Source: Noviluteimonas sp052115395
GTDB taxonomy: Bacteria > Pseudomonadota > Gammaproteobacteria > Xanthomonadales > Xanthomonadaceae
NCBI GenBank assembly: GCA_052115395.1
Contig: JBFRGO010000003.1
DNA length: 64,000 nucleotides
Direction: 5' to 3' (one strand)
In this document: positions 52,669 through 60,790 of the stretch, in pieces
Layout: the number at the start of each line of letters is the position of its first letter
Numbering within the stretch: position 1 is the stretch's first letter
Position numbers and translations under genes: made by a program
Notes under the pieces: generated by a model
What the model was told of the DNA's origin: nothing
Databases searched by the model: none
The model's input: only the letters and a program-made list of their open reading frames with translations

Positions 52669-53531
52669 CAGTAGAGCGTGCCCGCGTTGACGATCGGCTG
52701 CGTGGAGCGTTCGCCGCACAAGACGACCAGCAGGTTGCTGACCATCTGCGCCTTGCGCTCTTCATCCAGGTGCACGACGCCGTTCTTCTGCAGCTCGGCC
52801 AGGGCCATTTCGACCATGCCCACCGCGCCGGCGACGATGCGCGTGCGCGCGGCGATGATCGCGTTGGCCTGCTGGCGCTGCAGCATCGCCTGCGCGATTT
52901 CCGGGGCGTAGGCCAGGTGGCTGATGCGCGCGTCGATCACCTGCACGCCGGCATCGGCCAGGCGTTCGGACAATTCCTGCGACAGATGCGTGCTGATTTC
53001 CGCCGCGTGGCTGCGCAACGACAGCTGTCCGTCCTCGTGCTGGTCGTAGGGATAGCTGGTGGCCATCGCGCGCAACGCCGATTCGGACTGGATCTGCACG
53101 AAGCTTTCGTAGTCGTCGACGTTGTAGACCGCCTCTGCCGAATCCACGACCTGCCACACGATCACCGCGGCGATTTCGATCGGGCTGCCGTCGAGCTCGT
53201 TGACCTTGAGCTTGCCGCTTTCGAAATTGCGCACGCGCTGGCTCACCTTCCGCTTGGCGTAGAAGGGGTTGTTCCAGCGCAGGCCGTTTTCCTTGACCGT
53301 GCCGACGTACTTGCCGAACAGGCTCAGCACCGCGGCCTTGTTGGGCTCGACCATGTACAGGCCGAACAGGCAGAAGAAGGCGAGCAGATCGGTCAGCAAG
53401 CCCAGGACGACCCAAAGGGGCGCCTCCATGCGGATGCCGTTGAACATCAGGAATCCGCCGACCAGCAGCACCGCCAGCAGCATGAGCAGCATGGGGATGC
53501 CCGCGGCGGAACGGATGGGGTTCTCTTTCAT
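52668..53531 (-). CDS. SPFH (band 7/stomatin-like) domain protein
   Basis: The 287-residue product has two hydrophobic segments near the start (about 12-31 and 36-60), then an SPFH domain with VEPNKAAVLSLFGKYVG, VKENGLRWNNPFYAKRKV and VQVIDARISHLAYAPEIAQAM. The C-terminal region is helical. It is a separate lineage from HflK and HflC. Bacterial SPFH proteins often organise membrane microdomains. It is the first gene of a six-gene operon. The ATG at 53531, with GAGG upstream, is preferred over the TTG at 53546. Confidence 0.88.
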   Translation of the reverse strand: MKENPIRSAAGIPMLLMLLAVLLVGGFLMFNGIRMEAPLWVVLGLLTDLLAFFCLFGLYMVEPNKAAVLSLFGKYVGTVKENGLRWNNPFYAKRKVSQRVRNFESGKLKVNELDGSPIEIAAVIVWQVVDSAEAVYNVDDYESFVQIQSESALRAMATSYPYDQHEDGQLSLRSHAAEISTHLSQELSERLADAGVQVIDARISHLAYAPEIAQAMLQRQQANAIIAARTRIVAGAVGMVEMALAELQKNGVVHLDEERKAQMVSNLLVVLCGERSTQPIVNAGTLY

Positions 53532-53623
53532 CGAAGGCCTCGACAAGCCCCGGGATTGGGGCGCGCCGATGTGATATCACTCTGATATCAGCTAAGCAAG
53601 CGCTGGGCGACGAATGGCGACGC

Positions 53624-54517
53624 TCAGCGGGTCGCCGGGAGCCAGACCAGCGGCGCCGGGCTGAACTCGCCGGTCGCGATCAGGCCCTTGCCGTTCGGCA
53701 GCCAAGCCAGGGCTTCGGCCTGGTGCAACCAGGGCAGCGGCTGCGTAGCGGGCACGCGCGCGACCGCCTGCGGCCACGATTCGCCGGGCGCCCGGCGATA
53801 GAGCAGCAAGCGGTCGTAGGTCAGCACCGCGAGGGTCAGGCCATCGGGCGAGAGATCGGCCGCGGTGACCTGGCGGCCGAGCGCGATGCGCCGCGGATCG
53901 GAGACGCCGGATTCGGCCGGCGCTTCGGCCAGGGTGCCGATGCGGCGCGCGACGACCACTGCGCCCCGTGCCGGATGCAAGGGCACCGAGAACAATTGCG
54001 CCGGTTTGCGCTTCTTCGATATCAGCAGCACTTCGCCGGCCTGCGCATCCACCGCGACGGCTTCGCAATCGCGCGGACCGTCGGGCCAGCGGAAGGCGAT
54101 CGACCATGCGGCCGACACCGCGCCACCATCGACCAGCGGATCGGGCTCGGGAACGACATGCAACTGCGCCGTGCGACGCAGGCCGCCGTTGTCGCCGGTG
54201 TCGGCGATCAGCAGCCAGTGGCGGCCCTCCCACTGGAAGGCGTCGAGGTCTTCCCAATCGGTGTTGCGCACGCCCGCCACGCGCACGCTCGCGATACGCG
54301 AACCCCGCCGCGAGATCGCATGCAACATCGGCCCGTTGCCGCCGTCCTGGAGCAACCACAGTGTGTCGCGATGCACGGTGGACGTCGCAAGGCCGCTGGT
54401 CTCGTCGATCGAACCGTCGAGGATCACGCCTGCCAGGCGCGGTTGCAGGCCCTGGCCGTCGCATGCGGCGAGCAGCGCGCAACAGGTCAGGGCGGTCAGG
54501 GCACGGGGCATACGCAT
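53624..54517 (-). CDS. Lipoprotein, unknown function, beta-propeller-like
   Basis: The 297-residue product has a lipoprotein signal with lipobox LLAAC (about residue 17), then repeated strand-rich units such as LWLLQDGGNGPMLHAIS, RHWLLIADTGDN, GEVLLISKKR, LAVLTYDRLLLYRR and LAWLPNGKGLIATGEFSP, which look like a beta-propeller. No enzymatic residues stand out. It stands alone and is divergent from purT. The start is uncertain between 54517 and 54511. Confidence 0.7.
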   Translation of the reverse strand: MRMPRALTALTCCALLAACDGQGLQPRLAGVILDGSIDETSGLATSTVHRDTLWLLQDGGNGPMLHAISRRGSRIASVRVAGVRNTDWEDLDAFQWEGRHWLLIADTGDNGGLRRTAQLHVVPEPDPLVDGGAVSAAWSIAFRWPDGPRDCEAVAVDAQAGEVLLISKKRKPAQLFSVPLHPARGAVVVARRIGTLAEAPAESGVSDPRRIALGRQVTAADLSPDGLTLAVLTYDRLLLYRRAPGESWPQAVARVPATQPLPWLHQAEALAWLPNGKGLIATGEFSPAPLVWLPATR

Positions 54518-54548
54518 GAGGCGCGCAGGATGGCATGGCCGGCGCGGG

Positions 54549-54554
54549 TACACT
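54549..54554 (+). promoter_or_regulatory. Possible -10 element for purT
   Basis: TACACT lies 28 bases upstream of the purT ATG, in the gap between divergent genes. No clear -35 is visible. Weak call. Confidence 0.3.
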
Positions 54555-54582
54555 ACGCGCCCCATCTTTCGGCACCTGTTCG

Positions 54583-55776
54583 ATGCCCACGATCGGTACG
54601 CCCCTGTCCCCGCACGCCACGCGCGTGCTCCTGCTCGGCTCGGGCGAACTGGGCAAGGAAGTGGCGCTGGAATTGCAACGCTTCGGCGTGGAAGTCATCG
54701 CCGCCGACCGCTATGCCGACGCACCTGCGATGCAGGTGGCGCACCGCAGCCATGTGCTCGACATGCTCGACGGCAACGCGGTGCGCGCGCTGATCGAACG
54801 CGAACGGCCGCACATCGTGGTGCCGGAAATCGAAGCGATCAGCACGCCGACGCTCATCGAGATCGAAGCCGAAGCGAAGGGCAGCCTGCGCGTCATCCCC
54901 ACTGCGCGCGCCGCGCGGCTCACGATGGATCGCGAAGGCATCCGGCGCCTCGCCGCGGAAACGCTCGGGCTGGCGACGTCCGCGTATCGCTTCGTCGACA
55001 CGCTCGCCGACTATCGCGACGCCGTGCAGGCCGTCGGCCTGCCGTGCGTGGTCAAGCCGGTGATGTCCTCCTCCGGCAAGGGCCAGAGCCTGGTGCGCAC
55101 GCAAGCCGACATCGACGCGGCGTGGGATTACGCGCAGACCGGCGGCCGCGCCGGCGCGGGCCGCGTCATCGTCGAAGGCTTCGTCGACTTCGATTACGAA
55201 ATCACGCTGCTCACCGTGCGCCACGCCGGCGGCACCAGCTTCTGCGAACCCATCGGACACCTGCAGCGCGACGGCGACTATCGCGAAAGCTGGCAACCGC
55301 AGCCGATGTCGCCGAAGGCACTCGAACGCTCGCAGCAAATCGCGAAAGCCGTGACCGACGACCTCGGCGGTTGGGGCGTGTTCGGCGTCGAGCTCTTCGT
55401 CAAGGGCGACCAAGTGTGGTTCTCCGAAGTCTCCCCGCGCCCACACGACACCGGCCTGGTCACGCTCGCCTCGCAGGATCTCAGCCAGTTCGCGCTGCAT
55501 GCGCGCGCGATCCTCGGACTGCCCATTCCCGCGATCCGCCAACTCGGCCCCACCGCTTCGTGCGCGATGCTCGCGCAGGGCCACGGCGTGCCGGTGTTCG
55601 ACAATGTCGAAGGCGCATTGCGCGAGGCGGACACTGCGCTGCGCCTGTTCGGCAAACCGCGCGTGGAAGGGCATCGCCGCGTGGGCGTCACCCTCGCGCG
55701 CGGCACGGACATCGACGCGGCCCGCGCGCGTGCGCGCGATGCCGCCGCCGCCATCACCATCCGTTTGGAACAATGA
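54583..55776 (+). CDS. purT: Formate-dependent phosphoribosylglycinamide formyltransferase PurT
   Basis: PurT uses formate and ATP to make formyl-GAR in purine synthesis, an alternative to folate-dependent PurN. The 397-residue ATP-grasp enzyme has RVLLLGSGELGKEVALELQR, KPVMSSSGKGQSLV, WGVFGVELFVKGD, SEVSPRPHDTGLVTL and LGLPIPAIRQLGPTAS. The start at 54583 gives the conserved N terminus. A small unknown gene follows 4 bases later. Confidence 0.97.
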   Translation: MPTIGTPLSPHATRVLLLGSGELGKEVALELQRFGVEVIAADRYADAPAMQVAHRSHVLDMLDGNAVRALIERERPHIVVPEIEAISTPTLIEIEAEAKGSLRVIPTARAARLTMDREGIRRLAAETLGLATSAYRFVDTLADYRDAVQAVGLPCVVKPVMSSSGKGQSLVRTQADIDAAWDYAQTGGRAGAGRVIVEGFVDFDYEITLLTVRHAGGTSFCEPIGHLQRDGDYRESWQPQPMSPKALERSQQIAKAVTDDLGGWGVFGVELFVKGDQVWFSEVSPRPHDTGLVTLASQDLSQFALHARAILGLPIPAIRQLGPTASCAMLAQGHGVPVFDNVEGALREADTALRLFGKPRVEGHRRVGVTLARGTDIDAARARARDAAAAITIRLEQ

Positions 55777-55780
55777 CGCG

Positions 55781-56185
55781 ATGAACGAATCCGAAGGTTA
55801 CGTCGTCTACTTTTTCCCGCAGGCGCTGGAAGCACTCGGCGAAGCGATCAAGCCCTATCTCCGCGAAGGGCCGGGCGGCGAGCACGTGCTCTGCCACGAG
55901 ATCGATACGGCGGGCGCGTTGCTGGAGATGACGATCCAGGCACAGGCCAAAGACGGGCGCACCGTTGCGCTGGAGTTGATGGTCCCGCAGTCGATGGTGC
56001 GCATGGTGGTCTCCGCGCACAGTGAGGCGGAGTTCGGATTTTCGCCCCGAGTGGCCCCGGCCCTGATGGCGTCCTTGCCGCCGGTGGCGGGAAAGGCACC
56101 CGCCCCCAGCGCCCCCCCGCAAGCGGTGCCGCAAACGGGCGAAGCACCGAAGGCCGAGGCAACAAATCTGCCGCCGGAAGGTTGA
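55781..56185 (+). CDS. Hypothetical protein downstream of purT
   Basis: The 134-residue product starts MNESEGYVVYFFPQALEALG and has a mixed alpha/beta first 90 residues (EHVLCHEIDTAGALLEMTI, TVALELMVPQSMVRMVVS). The tail after about 105 is Ala/Pro-rich and probably disordered. I do not recognise a family. It starts 4 bases after purT, so cotranscription is likely. The palindromic repeat copy 2 lies in the convergent gap after it. Confidence 0.65.
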   Translation: MNESEGYVVYFFPQALEALGEAIKPYLREGPGGEHVLCHEIDTAGALLEMTIQAQAKDGRTVALELMVPQSMVRMVVSAHSEAEFGFSPRVAPALMASLPPVAGKAPAPSAPPQAVPQTGEAPKAEATNLPPEG

Positions 56186-56214
56186 CAGCCGCTTCCTCGA
56201 CAACAATCGGGTCA

Positions 56215-56360
56215 GTGCGAAGCTTGCTTCGCACCGGAAAACCAACGTTCAAGCGAATCGCCCGAGCGAGAGCCAGCGCTCGAAAGGCGATGCCCCAGCG
56301 TTGTGAGTTTNAAATTTTTTTCCCAAAAAAATTTGAAACTCACAACGTTCGGGCGGCGCG
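56215..56360 (+). repeat. Palindromic AT-rich repeat element, copy 2
   Basis: GTGCGAAGC / GCTTCGCAC (56215-56223 and 56226-56234) forms a 9-bp hairpin at one end. A long hairpin at 56299-56347 pairs CGTTGTGAGTTT-N-AAATTTTTTT with AAAAAAATTTGAAACTCACAACG around CCC, about 23 bp if N is C. ACGTTCGGGCGGCGCG closes the element at 56345-56360. It is a reversed relative of 42352-42495 with nearly equal length. It sits in the gap between the convergent genes 55781-56185 and bpt. Confidence 0.85.
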
Positions 56361-56396
56361 TCAATGACGCAGGCGGGCTCTTGCTGCTTCGGCCCC

Positions 56397-57137
56397 TCAC
56401 ACCATCCCTTGCCACGCCCTGCCATCGAACGCTTCCAAAGGTCGGAAGCGCCGTTTGTAATCCATCTTGTCGTGCCCCTCGATCCAGTACCCCAGATACA
56501 GATGCGCGCGATTATCCCGTTGCGCCCACGCGATCTGCCGCAGCAACGACAAAGTCCCCAGCCCACGCTCGGGCAGATCCGGGTCGAAGAAGGTGTACAC
56601 GGCCGACAACGCATTCTCGACGACGTCGGTGATCGCAACGGACAACAACCGCCCCGGCCCCTTGCCTTCGCTGCGCTCGCGCAATTCCATGAAGCGCCCG
56701 TGCGACCAACTGCCGATCAGGAACTGATCGAACTCGATGCCGCCGTGTTCGTCCATGCCGCCACCGCGATGCCGCGCCCGCAGGTAACGTTGGTACAGCG
56801 CCAACTGTTCTTCCGTTCGCTCCGCGGGAACGATGCGGGACTCCACATGGGCATTGCGTGTCAGGCAACGGCGCTGACTGCGATCGGGCGTGAACTGCGC
56901 AACCGGGATGCGCACCGCGACACACGCGCGGCAACCCTGGCAATGCGGCCGATACACGATGTCGCCGGAGCGGCGGAAACCCCACCCCAGCGCGAGCGGA
57001 TACAGGTTGGGCATGCGCGGGTCGCGCGGATCGAGCACCAGGTCGCGTGCGATGCGCGTGGGCCAATAACCACACGCGTGGTCGCCGGTGTGGAAGACGC
57101 GGAGTTCATCCTGGTCCGGGGTGTTGTTGGCGCCCAT
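56397..57137 (-). CDS. bpt: Aspartate/glutamate leucyltransferase (bacterial protein transferase)
   Basis: Bpt adds leucine from Leu-tRNA to N-terminal Asp or Glu, making the protein an N-degron substrate of ClpAP. The 246-residue product has the N-terminal cysteine region (HTGDHACGYW, RPHCQGCRACVAVRIPV), the FDQFLIGSWSHGRFMELRER segment and the C-terminal YLGYWIEGHDKMDYKRRFRP block. The ATG at 57137 gives the right length; the longer frame upstream is a shadow. It stands alone, with the palindromic repeat behind it. Confidence 0.94.
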   Translation of the reverse strand: MGANNTPDQDELRVFHTGDHACGYWPTRIARDLVLDPRDPRMPNLYPLALGWGFRRSGDIVYRPHCQGCRACVAVRIPVAQFTPDRSQRRCLTRNAHVESRIVPAERTEEQLALYQRYLRARHRGGGMDEHGGIEFDQFLIGSWSHGRFMELRERSEGKGPGRLLSVAITDVVENALSAVYTFFDPDLPERGLGTLSLLRQIAWAQRDNRAHLYLGYWIEGHDKMDYKRRFRPLEAFDGRAWQGMV

Positions 57138-57208
57138 GGCCGGAGCATACCGCCATCGAATGCGAAGACGTTGTCGCGTCCCCGTCACGCGATGTCGTGA
57201 AGTCCGCG

Positions 57209-58357
57209 TCAGAACGTCACGCGGCCCGATGCCACCAGACCGGCGATCAGCCCGCCCAAACCGCCCAGCGTCCCGAGCACCAGGCCGATGCGGCAGTGGA
57301 TGCGCTCGCGGCGCCTGCGTTTGGCCGCGCCTTCGGGGTCGACGCGCGCTTCCACCGCGAAGCGGCGCGCTTTCGCGCGGGGCTGCACGACGCCGGTCTG
57401 CCAGAACACGATGCCCATGAACACGCAGGTGGCGAGCGTCGCCGGCACCCATCCGCGGGTGGAGGTCGTGGTCAGCAGCATCGACACGAGGTAACCGAAG
57501 ATCGCGAACACATTCACGATGGCCGAACGGGTGAGCGCTCGCCGTTCTTCCGCGTCCATCGCTTCGCGCATCTGCTTGCGCCAGCCCCAGAAGATGCTCG
57601 CGTTCGCCGCCACCAGCCCGATGCCGACGCCCGAGGCGGCGCCGAGCAGCACCTGCCCGATCGTCTTCGCGCCCAGGCCCGCGCCGCCGATCATCGTCGC
57701 CGCGGCGGCCGACGGGCTGGCGACCACGAGCGCGCTGGTCACGATGGTCGCGAAGGCAGCGGCCGGCGCCGAGCCCTTCGCGAATTCGCCGAAGCGCTGG
57801 AGCAAGTCGTCCTGTACCTGTTGGCGCGCACGCGACAGACGCTTGCGCACCGCGGCATCGGACAAGCCGAGCAGTGCGGCGACCTGTTTGGAACTCTGGC
57901 CCTCGCGATAGAACAGCAGCAGCGTTTCGCGGCTGTCTTCGGGCAAGGCGGAAATCACGTCGGCGGCGGCGACGTGGCGCTCTTCGTCGATCAGCGCATG
58001 CAAGGGCGAGGGCGCGGGATCGGCGGCGGCTGCGATCGCGGCCTCCATGTCATCGACCGGGAAGGGGCCGCGTACCTTCGCGCGCAAATGATCGCGTGCG
58101 AGGTTGCGCGTGATCTGCCGCAGCCAGGGCAGGAAGCTGTCGGCGTTGTGCAGGCGGCGCAGGTGCTGCCATGCGCTGAGGAAGGCGTCCTGCGCGATGT
58201 CCTCGCTGCTCGGCACGTCGCGCGTGATCGCCAGCGCAATCGCCGTGATCGTGTTCTGGCAGGCGATCACGATGCGCCCGTAGGCATCGCGGTCCCCCTC
58301 GCGCGCAGCGGGGAGTTCCAGGCGGATCAGCTGGTCGATGGTGGTGTCCATGGGCAT
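57209..58357 (-). CDS. Sigma-70 family (ECF-like) sigma factor with C-terminal membrane domain
   Basis: The 382-residue product has sigma region 2 (about 10-95, DAFLSAWQHLRRLHNADSFL), region 4 (about 125-185, LPEDSRETLLLFYREGQSS and LSDAAVRKRLSRARQQ) and then five predicted membrane helices (about 190-382). A sigma factor that carries its own membrane domain could be held at the membrane without a separate anti-sigma. The start is uncertain: 58357 is used. It lies 28 bases downstream of the membrane protein gene at 58386-59234, in the tesB operon. Confidence 0.85.
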   Translation of the reverse strand: MPMDTTIDQLIRLELPAAREGDRDAYGRIVIACQNTITAIALAITRDVPSSEDIAQDAFLSAWQHLRRLHNADSFLPWLRQITRNLARDHLRAKVRGPFPVDDMEAAIAAAADPAPSPLHALIDEERHVAAADVISALPEDSRETLLLFYREGQSSKQVAALLGLSDAAVRKRLSRARQQVQDDLLQRFGEFAKGSAPAAAFATIVTSALVVASPSAAAATMIGGAGLGAKTIGQVLLGAASGVGIGLVAANASIFWGWRKQMREAMDAEERRALTRSAIVNVFAIFGYLVSMLLTTTSTRGWVPATLATCVFMGIVFWQTGVVQPRAKARRFAVEARVDPEGAAKRRRRERIHCRIGLVLGTLGGLGGLIAGLVASGRVTF

Positions 58358-58385
58358 CAGGACGTCGCTGGTCGCCGGATGTGAC

Positions 58386-59234
58386 TCAACGGACCGCGAG
58401 GACCCGCAACACGCGCCAGGTCGCCTCGGTCCGGCGCACCAGCAGCGTGCGGACCTGGGTGGCCTGCGCGCCTGCGCTGATGACGGCAAGCTCGACCGTG
58501 CCGGTGCCCGAGCCGTCGGTGCGGTAGTCGCGGATGTCGATGAGGACGGCCGTCTTGCCGGTCGTGTCCGCGCAATCGAAGCGGGTCTTCGAAGCGGGCA
58601 GGTCGGCGAGTTGGGCCTTGGTCGCAGGCGTGCCGTCGATGCGAACGCAGGCCACTGCCGGTGCGTCTGCGGTGAGTTCGACGCCGGTGAGCATCGCCGC
58701 CAGCGCGGGCGGGGTTTCCACGGGATACGCGCCGGGCACCGGATCGACCGGCGCGGTCTGTGCAGCGGCGGGCGCCGCGGCAACAGGGGTCGCTGCAACC
58801 GGCGCCTTCGCAACCGGTGCCGACGTATTCGCCCGATGCGCCGCAACCCACGCCAGCCCGACCGCAACGACGATCAGCACCAACAAGCCCATCTTGTAAC
58901 GGAACGCGCGCTTGGTCGGCGCCACCGCGGCGCGCAATTCGTAGGTCCCGGTGATTGTCGACTCCGGCAGGAAGCTGTCGCTCCCGCCGCGCGTGGAGTC
59001 GAGCAGGCCCGCTTCGCGCAGGATCTGCCGCGCGCGTGGCTGGTCTTCCGACTTCAACACCCACACCGCGGGCAAGGGGCCGCCGGCTTCGTCGTCCTTG
59101 TATGTGCGCCGCCCGCTCCAGGCGCTCTTGTACGAGCGCCCGTGCGTGATGCGTACTTCGATGCCTTCGTCGGCGAGCATCTTCGCGATGCCTTCGACGT
59201 TGGACAGGCGCGGGCTGGAAAACACTTGCCGCAT
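58386..59234 (-). CDS. Membrane protein with DUF2007-like N-terminal domain
   Basis: The 282-residue product has an N-terminal domain (about 1-90, QVFSSPRLSNVEGIAKMLADEGI and GPLPAVWVLKSEDQPRARQI) that resembles putative signal-transducing DUF2007 proteins, one membrane helix (about 113-131), an Ala/Pro/Val-rich periplasmic linker and a C-terminal domain (about 180-282) ending RTEATWRVLRVLAVR. It sits between tesB (1-base gap) and the membrane sigma factor (28-base gap), so it may be a partner of that sigma factor. That is inference. Confidence 0.75.
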   Translation of the reverse strand: MRQVFSSPRLSNVEGIAKMLADEGIEVRITHGRSYKSAWSGRRTYKDDEAGGPLPAVWVLKSEDQPRARQILREAGLLDSTRGGSDSFLPESTITGTYELRAAVAPTKRAFRYKMGLLVLIVVAVGLAWVAAHRANTSAPVAKAPVAATPVAAAPAAAQTAPVDPVPGAYPVETPPALAAMLTGVELTADAPAVACVRIDGTPATKAQLADLPASKTRFDCADTTGKTAVLIDIRDYRTDGSGTGTVELAVISAGAQATQVRTLLVRRTEATWRVLRVLAVR

Positions 59235-59235
59235 G

Positions 59236-60123
59236 TCAGGCCTTGCCTTCGTTGATGACGCGGATCAGGCCTTCCTGCGCGGTGCTCGCCACCAGCTTGC
59301 CGGCGCGGTCGTAGATCTGGCCGCGCGCGAGGCCGCGCCCGTCCTGCGCCGTCGGGCTGTCGATGGAATACAGCAGCCATTCGTCCGCGCGGAAGGGACG
59401 ATGGAACCACAGCGCGTGATCGAGCGAAGCCATCAACACATTCGGCTGGTAGTAACTGATCCCGTGCGGGAAAGTCGCGGTGCCGAGCAGATGGAAATCC
59501 GACGCATACGCCAGCAACGCGCGATGCAATTCCGGCGCATCGCCAACGCGTTCGCCCAGGCGGAACCACACGTGCTGGAAGGGCGGGCGCTTGGGCGGAT
59601 TGAGTTCGTCGCGCGGATACACATGGCGGAATTCGAACGGCCCCTGGCGCGACAACCAGCGCTGCACCTTCGAGGGCAAACGCGCCAGATGATCGGGCGT
59701 GAGATCGGCGGTCGGCGCGATGTCCTCGGGCATGGGCACTTCGGGCATCGACAATTGATGCTGGCCCTGGCCCTCTTCCGCGCGTTGGAAAGACGCTGCG
59801 AGGAAGAAGATCGGCTGGCCGTGCTGGACCGCGGTGACGCGCCGCACGGAGAAGCTGCCGCCGTCGCGCGTGCGGTCGACGAGGTAGACGATCGGTGCAT
59901 CGATGTCGCCCGCGCGCAGGAAATACGCATGGAGCGAATGCGCGCTGCGCGGCTCGGTGACCGCATCCATCGTCGCCTGCGCCGCCGACAGCGCCTGCCC
60001 GAGCACCTGTCCGCCGAACACGTATTTCGTGCCGATGTCGCGGCTCTGGCCGCGGAACAGGTTGTCCTCGAGGCGTTCGAGGGAAAGCAGTTCGATGAGT
60101 TCGGAAACGGGGGGCGCGTTCAT
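59236..60123 (-). CDS. tesB: Acyl-CoA thioesterase II
   Basis: TesB hydrolyses medium and long acyl-CoAs. The 295-residue double hot-dog protein has RGQSRDIGTKYVFGGQVLGQ, SLHAYFLRAGDIDAPIVYL, NVLMASLDHALWFHRPFRAD and the final GLARGQIYDRAGKLVAST. Catalytic residues Asp, Gln and Thr of the family fall in the expected C-terminal half. It heads the operon with the DUF2007-like protein and membrane sigma factor, an unexpected grouping. Confidence 0.95.
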   Translation of the reverse strand: MNAPPVSELIELLSLERLEDNLFRGQSRDIGTKYVFGGQVLGQALSAAQATMDAVTEPRSAHSLHAYFLRAGDIDAPIVYLVDRTRDGGSFSVRRVTAVQHGQPIFFLAASFQRAEEGQGQHQLSMPEVPMPEDIAPTADLTPDHLARLPSKVQRWLSRQGPFEFRHVYPRDELNPPKRPPFQHVWFRLGERVGDAPELHRALLAYASDFHLLGTATFPHGISYYQPNVLMASLDHALWFHRPFRADEWLLYSIDSPTAQDGRGLARGQIYDRAGKLVASTAQEGLIRVINEGKA

Positions 60124-60151
60124 GGCCGGAGTATAGACGGCGCCCCTGGCG

Positions 60152-60745
60152 TCAAGGCTCGAACGGGTTCGGTTCGAAGCGCTTGAGCCGGACTTCGCGC
60201 AGCACGCGGTCCCACGGGAACAACGGTCCGGGATCCAGCTTGCGATGCACCGTCTTCGTCGGATCGTCTTCGGCCGCGACGGTGGTCGTGTCCAGGTCCT
60301 CGTGCCCGGCGATGAAGCGCAGCGCCGGATAGTCCTGCGCCAACACCTTCAGCAAGGCGATCAGCGCGACGATCTGCGCATCGGTGTAGGGCTCGTCCAT
60401 CGCCTGGTGGTTCGCGTCGAGCCAGCGCGGGTAGCGCCCGGTGTTCACCAGCTCGATGCCGATCGAACGCGGGTTGTAGCCGCGCGTGTGGTTGGCCACG
60501 CGCTCGGGCGAGACCCACAGGTGCACCGAGCCGTCGCGATCGATGTAGTAGTGGCCGCTGTTGCCCTGGCCCGAATCGGGATAGAGCACGCGCTGCCCGT
60601 AGTCGCGCGCGGTCGCCAGGTCCGGCAGCTCCGTGCAATGGATGACGACCAGGTCGATTTGCGCACGGGGGCGCGCGTCGAGCCGGGCCTCGTAGGGCAG
60701 GGGTGTGATTTCGACCGGAAGCTCCGGCGGCGGCATGGGCACCAT
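60152..60745 (-). CDS. N-acetylmuramoyl-L-alanine amidase (AmpD-like, amidase_2)
   Basis: Amidase_2 proteins cleave muropeptides between MurNAc and L-Ala. The 197-residue product has the zinc ligands His36 in VVIHCTELP, a histidine in HYYIDRDGSVHLWV and the final ligands in DPTKTVHRKLDPGPLFPW, plus FIAGHEDLDTTTVAAEDDPT. There is no clear signal peptide, which fits a cytoplasmic recycling role of AmpD type. It is divergent from the MOSC gene across only 21-45 bases. A palindromic site lies between them. Confidence 0.88.
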   Translation of the reverse strand: MVPMPPPELPVEITPLPYEARLDARPRAQIDLVVIHCTELPDLATARDYGQRVLYPDSGQGNSGHYYIDRDGSVHLWVSPERVANHTRGYNPRSIGIELVNTGRYPRWLDANHQAMDEPYTDAQIVALIALLKVLAQDYPALRFIAGHEDLDTTTVAAEDDPTKTVHRKLDPGPLFPWDRVLREVRLKRFEPNPFEP

Positions 60746-60749
60746 GGCC

Positions 60750-60765
60750 GCGATGCTAGCATCGC
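60750..60765. promoter_or_regulatory. Palindromic divergent promoter-like site
   Basis: GCGATGCTAGCATCGC (60750-60765) is a perfect 16-bp palindrome between the divergent amidase and MOSC genes. Its core reads TAGCAT on both strands, a -10-like hexamer with TGC upstream. If used, the amidase transcript would start within a few bases of its ATG and be nearly leaderless. It could equally be an operator. Confidence 0.4.
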
Positions 60766-60790
60766 GATGTTTCCTCCCCCACAAGCAAGC

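Noticed and set aside
56182..56632. Short frames running through the N at 56311
   Set aside because: They cross the AT-rich repeat or run opposite bpt; the repeated KFF/KNLKL peptide is just the hairpin sequence translated.
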